60,000 nucleotides of DNA, taken from NCBI RefSeq assembly GCF_037975245.1, contig NC_092575.1:26564841-26624840 (forward strand). Direction: 5' to 3'. Source of the stretch: Apostichopus japonicus. Lineage: Eukaryota; Echinodermata; Holothuroidea; Aspidochirotida; Stichopodidae. The position numbers were made by a program, and so were the translations under genes. The notes below the pieces were generated by a model, which saw nothing but the letters and a program-made list of their open reading frames with translations, did no database searches and was not told where the DNA came from. Shown here in pieces: positions 54,865-60,000 of the stretch (the stretch's first letter is position 1; each line of letters begins with the position of its first letter).

Positions 54865-56929
54865 CTATATATTAAGTTTCATTGTTTAATCTTCGACAGC
54901 GTCAGTTCTGTAAACTTGTTTGAAATGTATGTATTATTGTTATAATACGTTTTAGTCCAAGCCAATCATGGGTGGATAATGCAAAGCAGTAACTCAGTAA
55001 ACACGTTCGACGTGTTGAGACTATATTTCTGAATATCTTTATACAGTTTGTAATATTTTATTTATACTCATGCGCAGTTTGATATTGCCCTAATATATTT
55101 ATGCCGTGTCACATATATCAATGTCATAAGTATAGTATGTGACATCAACGGCTATAGAAATTACTCAGTGATTTCACCTTTTAAAAACTATGATTAATCA
55201 TTTTCAGTTATCTCATATTAGCAAAAGAGAACTTGAAGCAAATAGGTGTGATGTCATAGTTGCACACTGACAAATAATGTTTTGTTTTACCTTATTTTTC
55301 AGTCTATTGAAGTGACCTTGGATTGGATAGGGTTACTACTTTGTCTAAAGGGGATGTGAAGTTTATAAAATACCAATATCTATGGTACATTCACACTATG
55401 GATACATCCAATTGTGGTTTATAAAATTAGACGTAAATGTTAAAGGAAAACAAAACATTATTTATGAGTGTGCAGCAATGACGTCACACCTTTTTGCTCC
55501 AAGTTTATTTTTGGTACGAGAGGTGGCAACTTTAACTGCCAAAATCTTAAAACGGTACATATATAGGAACTGTGCAAATTTCATCAGAATGCTTAGATTA
55601 TGTTCCTCTTTAACAGATCAAACGAAATTTTGACCTGGGCTATTCTGTGAAGGCTACATCTTTCGGACCGTACTTTGTATGACGTTTTGTTGATTTTAGC
55701 AGATCCATTGATGGCTTTAGTTATTTTTTTAATATTTTTTTATTATCATTCCAACAAGAGTCCAAACAATGTACAATTCATAATATACTTTATGACCAAT
55801 AGTCAATATTAATGACAACAACAAATAAATCATTAAACTTCAAATAAAGATTTCCACTTATGCCATCTGATATCAAACGCATTTTGCTTACAACTAGTAT
55901 GATACATAAACTTTTCTTTTAGATAAAAATTCTTTAAATCAATTTTACCATAGTTAAAGGAAGGTTTCTCATTTTTAACCTTACTTTTGTAAACACAAAA
56001 TTTCAGAACCAGAAGGATGTTATTAAACACAAAGTCTTTGTACAAATAATTTCCAAACAGAACAAGCTCTTTACTAACTACAATATTGATATTCAATTTA
56101 ATTTGAACCCAGATTTGAAAATCCCTCCATACTTTCTGAGTGAAGCTGCATTCCCAAAATAAATGAATTTAACTCTCATCTGTGATGGCTTTAGTTATGT
56201 CTATGTATTAGTTAAATGGAATTCAAAAACATGGTATATATGTATCATGGTTAATATATCATAACTTATAACTTGCTCTAATAATAATTTACAGTTGTGC
56301 TTAACGTCGCTCTTGAGCCCCCAAAAAAAGGTGAATTGTCTTCACAGCCTCTTTGTTATTAGATCTGTCCCGAAAGTGGACTTTCTATATCATATGTACA
56401 CCCACTGATGACGTCATCGGCAATTGAGTGATTTTAGAAACATGGCTGAGTTTTAATAATGTTCATCTTATTGAAATGATGATAAATGAAACCACAAGCA
56501 GCCAATATGACAACATGATGCACAAACAGTATAATGCACACAGTTTTGTACTTTCTTTTTTCGGGGGTGGGGGGGGGGGGCGGGGGTGCGAAGGCGGCGA
56601 CCGACCCCCCCTTACGCACATTTGTTAAAAAAAATTGTTATAATATCGCTAGTAATTTCAAAATAAAAAATTGCTTAGATGCAACTGGGAAGGCCTGGGA
56701 AGTGCCATTGCCTGCGATTTAGGAGGCATTTTCGGCCACAATTTTCTTGTACGCTTCGCGCCAACATATGGTGGCGCTAAACGCTTAGATAGTTTGCCTA
56801 CAGACTTAGCCCCTCTCTAGGCAGATTCCTCGCTACGCCCCTGAGTTTAAGCACTTGTATAAGCACTTGTGGCCAATTATTGGTAAAGTTGTATTAAATT
56901 CTCTCCATTACGCGTTTGAAGAGACTCGG
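54865..56929. other. Region after SLC6, no gene seen
   Basis: Contains the fold-back repeat at 55225-55512 and a solo hAT-like end (CCTCGCTACGCCCCTG) at 56828-56843 without a visible partner. No supported coding region. Confidence 0.4.
55225..55512. repeat. Fold-back repeat with arms of about 65 bp
   Basis: 55225-55300 and the reverse complement of 55438-55512 share AGGTGTGA(T/C)GTCAT, TGCACACT and AATAATGTTTTGTTTT. A related sequence occurs at about 40081-40140 in SLC6 intron 4. Confidence 0.6.
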
Positions 56930-57900
56930 ATGTCAGATAAACAGGGGAAATGGAATAATCACTGTAATTCAAGAACAAAATAAGGATCTTTACTCTCGTT
57001 AAAAATTTCCGCCCAATATCGTTATTGAATGTGGATTATAAGATTGCTGCAAGGGTCACCTGCTGGGCCATGATTATAACCGTTCTCCCCTCATTCCAAC
57101 CAAACTGGTTTTACTTTTTATCGGAGAGAACATTCGTTGGTCTTATATTGCATTGATTATTGCAAAGATGATGAAATTCCCGGTTTTCTTTCTCTGGTGG
57201 ATTTGGAGAAGCCTTCGATAGGCTTCAGTGGGAGTTCAGCTTAAGTTCAACTTTGATCGTGATTTTATTAAATGGGGGCGCACTTTGTATTCTAACGCCT
57301 CTTCGTGTGTTTGCAACAATGGGAATTCTTCCGCTCTATTCCGTATTTCTAGAGAGGTTAGACAGGGGTGCCCCATGAGCCCTTACTTATTTATTCTTTG
57401 CCCCGAAATACTTGCGATTAGCTAAATTTTTCCTCTGCCGTTCGTAGTATCTTGTTTTTGGTCACCAGGTAAAATCTTACAGTATGCGGACGACACCACT
57501 ATATCTTTGATGACGACGGCACCGCCAGAAGTTTATGCGATTGTGGATATATTTCAATCTTTAGAGGTTTCTTCTGGACTAAAAGTTAATTATGAAGAAA
57601 AAAAAAAACGTTTTCCAGCTGGGACCTCTAGCTTCCGCTAAACCTTCTTTTCCCTCCAACTTAACTTTACGTGGACCCTCTGATACCCCTAAAATCTTAA
57701 ATGTAGGTTAAATTTATGGTCCACAAGAGGCTTAACAGCAATCGGGAGAATCACCATTGTTAAGACACTTAAAGTTTTACCAGGATGCCCCCCCCCCCCC
57801 CGCCGAACAGATTCTTAAAGGAGCTTGAGTAATACTTTCCGCATTATCTGGTATGCCGGATAAGATTAACCATAGCAGTAAGCTGTTAATAAATATATAA
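56930..57900 (+). pseudogene. Shattered L1/Tx1-like reverse transcriptase
   Basis: Reading across several frames gives, in order, LFIGENIRW, IPGFLSLVDLEKP, FIKWGRTLYSNASSCVCNNG, VRQGCPMSPYLFILCPEIL, ILQYADDTTISL, SGLKVNY, LTAIGRITIVKTLKV and QILKELE. This is the region order of L1/Tx1-clade ORF2 proteins. The YADD box survives, but at least six shifts and stops break the gene, and no endonuclease part is seen. Confidence 0.75.
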
Positions 57901-59176
57901 GTATCAAACTCCGCGCCGCTTTTAAAATTACACTTACAAAACACCTAGACTATAAGAAATGAAACAACGCCATCTCTATAGTTTTGATACTTTTTATTGT
58001 GAACTTCTTTGCGGATTAGGTAAAGGAGACGTGCACATCCACGAAATCTCTTGAACCCAGATGATTCCATAGAATCTAACACAGCCTGCCCTTCTTCTAC
58101 CTGTATTAACGAAGCCTATACACGTTTCTCGTCTTCCGAGTGAGATGTATACACCCCCCCCCCCCCCCCTCATCGCTCTGCCCCTGCGCACATGGAGCAA
58201 ATCAGTCATTTGAACATGATGTTCTGTTTCTTTATTCGTTCAAACGTGGATCCTTTGCGATGGCAACAATAAACAGGTTTTTATCGTAGATATTCTTATT
58301 ACCATAGCAACCATTTGGATTAAGGGGAAAGTGTACAAAGCATTCACAGGACAGGATGATAAAAAAATACAAATTAGAACCTATGCATTCATCAATATTT
58401 TATACTCTATAGTACTTGTCATAAACCAAACTGTTTTGCATGTTAGGTGTAGCTAACGATTTGGTGTATCCGAAATAGCCCCATTTCCAGTCCATGTTGC
58501 AATAAAATCTACAAGAGAAACTGGCCAGTCGCTTTGTGTCCGATTATTTTCTTTGCCAATTTGAAACGTTTGTGTGATTGGCTAATATAGGCTACTAAAG
58601 AATTTCTTAAAGTTTTGCTATAACAGATATGTGACTAGCATTGTCTTAATGTTACGTTATGTACGTACTACTTTGATGTTTCATTACGTATATATATAAA
58701 ATTTAACGTTACGTCACGTATATGTAAAAGATAAGGCTATGTATGAAAAATGTAGGTCTTCATATCCACAATCGTTTCGAGAGATGGAGAGAGAGAAAAA
58801 GAAAGAAACCAATAATATTCATAATCGAAACATTCCAAGTCCTAAACAAATCCACGTCCGGTTCCACAAATTAAAAGTTAAAAATCGAGACCCCCCACGA
58901 TGTTCTTCTTCATCACGTGCGATAAATGACGCATCCGATGACGTCATACTTCTCTCTGTGAATCATTCCAAGGAGTGCAACTGGCGAATCTCAACCACCT
59001 TTCTTTCTTATGTTCTCATTTTATGAAGGCTGATTAATATTTATTTAGTCTCTACAGCAACGTGGTCATTTGTCGCCCAACATGGTCGATACCTCCTGGT
59101 TCCAAACCTCGTTATCGCCTGTTTAATTTATATAAAGTATATTCTATGTGGTGTCACTCATTTTGGTTTTATTCGT
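57901..59176. other. Spacer, no gene supported
   Basis: A C run followed by a hAT-like end (GCTCTGCCCCTG) lies at about 58150-58190. A 95-codon plus frame (58739-59026) has no recognisable motif. Confidence 0.4.
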
Positions 59177-59315
59177 TCAATCCCGACCATAGATTAGTCC
59201 TATTACTAGAGCGACAACGAATCCAAAGAAAAGTAACATGATGAAGAAATAATACCAATGACTTTTGTATCGTCTGTCACTAGTGACTGTTTCTGGAACG
59301 GTGATAACCAAATCC
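59177..59315 (-). CDS. Membrane-protein gene, last exon (transmembrane helix)
   Basis: This 139-nt exon encodes DLVITVPETVTSDRRYKSHW, the transmembrane helix and a tail of a few residues before TGA. Confidence 0.68.
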
Positions 59316-59968
59316 CTAGAATATGAAAAAATGAAGAAATAAACGAAAAGTTTAGGAAATTCTTTTCCAACTTACAATGTTAGTGTAGTATACTCTCCAC
59401 GCTAACGTTTTTTAGACTTTTAGTCTTAATAGACTTTATATATAGACTGATCAACATTTAATTGAAACTCATTTTAATAATTAACCAAGATTAACAGTTT
59501 TGTACCAATGTCAAGGAACTCAGGCTCACACGACTACATACACATCTTAACAAAGTTAACCCTGCAGTATCACTGGAAACTTGTCATAATCAAACACCCA
59601 AGTGTATACAATTCAGTCGCGCTCCAGGGGAACAAAAGTGCGCCACATGCACGCATCTCATGGGGAACATCCCATCATGTGAGGGCTCAGCTATATGCAC
59701 AATCCACCTTACCTTCCTTTTTAACTAAAGTATATATAGTGATGTTCCTCGCTTAAATACATCTTATAAAATTATAATGTGAATATTGCTTTCATCATTA
59801 AAGCTAATTTGATTAATAAATTCTTACGTTTCATGTTGTCCGTTTCGTGTAGGTGCTTCCCCGTTCGGGAGAGTATTTCCTTGTTCGGTATCAAGATGAG
59901 ATGGTGACGTTGCTGTTGTTTCCGTATCTTTGATCCTATTATCGGAAATATGCACTGAATTATTAGTT
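59177..59968 (-). CDS. C-terminal part of a single-pass membrane protein (gene runs off right edge)
   Basis: Two minus-strand exons join in frame: 59968-59828 (acceptor TATAATTTCGCAG, donor GAAAC|GTAAGA) and 59315-59177 (acceptor CATATTCTAG, stop TGA at 59179-59177). The visible protein begins NNSVHISDN with one N-glycosylation sequon. A Thr/Ser/Pro-rich stretch follows, then ETVTSDRRYKSHW, one hydrophobic helix of about 23 residues (YYFFIMLLFFGFVVALVIGL) and the short tail IYGRD. A type I or tail-anchored membrane protein fits. The family cannot be told without the N-terminal exons. AATAAA lies at 59173-59168, only 3 nt after the stop, so a later signal may be used. Confidence 0.65.
59828..59968 (-). 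CDS. Membrane-protein gene, penultimate exon
   Basis: This 141-nt exon is open throughout with a pyrimidine-rich acceptor. It encodes the hydrophilic Thr/Ser-rich stem (TETTATSPSHLDTEQGN). A second AG at 59936 could shorten it by 33 nt without changing frame. Confidence 0.6.
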
Positions 59969-60000
59969 CTGCGAAATTATAGGAGTAAAACAAACTCAAT

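Noticed and set aside
58739-59026. 95-codon plus-strand frame rich in Lys and Glu
   Set aside because: No domain, no splice signals of note, and it lies antisense next to the 3' end of the membrane-protein gene.

Overview
This is a eukaryotic, animal-type genomic window. It is AT-rich, its genes are split by GT-AG introns, and it carries long microsatellites, minisatellites, hAT-type miniature transposons and decayed non-LTR retrotransposons. The main gene is a complete SLC6 neurotransmitter/amino-acid transporter. The repeat content suggests a marine invertebrate; an echinoderm-like genome is plausible but cannot be proven from this sequence.

Three genes can be supported. (1) 176-4108, minus strand: a small secreted-protein gene of four coding exons, 79 or 92 residues, with a signal peptide. 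One of its two candidate start codons is split by the first intron. (2) 35760-54864, plus strand: the SLC6 transporter, 13 coding exons joining in frame into 591 residues, with all five family chloride-site residues and the sodium-site residues visible. (3) 59177-59968, minus strand, running off the right edge: the last two exons of a membrane protein with one C-terminal transmembrane helix. Genes 2 and 3 converge.

The 4.2-35 kb interval is mostly repeats. A roughly 4.2-4.35 kb unit is tandemly duplicated (4211-8560 and 8561-12721), and its right breakpoint falls in a decayed minus-strand non-LTR retrotransposon (12305-13223). Next come a CCATGG-centred inverted-repeat cluster (13805-15404), a 20-bp minisatellite (16481-16692), a frameshifted transposon-associated cysteine-rich gene (19004-20234), a pentanucleotide array (21545-22300), inverted-repeat elements (22797-23250), a tandem-repeat-bearing hAT element (26011-26781), an ACTTAAGT-rich element (28541-29170), a fold-back element (29664-29850) and a hAT element with a perfect 8-bp target duplication (30542-30928).

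The SLC6 introns hold their own tandem arrays: GAT repeats, a 19-bp unit, a 17-bp unit that abuts a splice donor, and long TA tracts. Intron 7 also holds two perfect spacer-free palindromes of 64 and 144 bp. Downstream of SLC6 lie a fold-back repeat and a shattered L1/Tx1-like reverse-transcriptase fragment (56930-57900). Most other open reading frames are microsatellite translations or chance frames and are not annotated. All calls come from reading the sequence; no database search was run.
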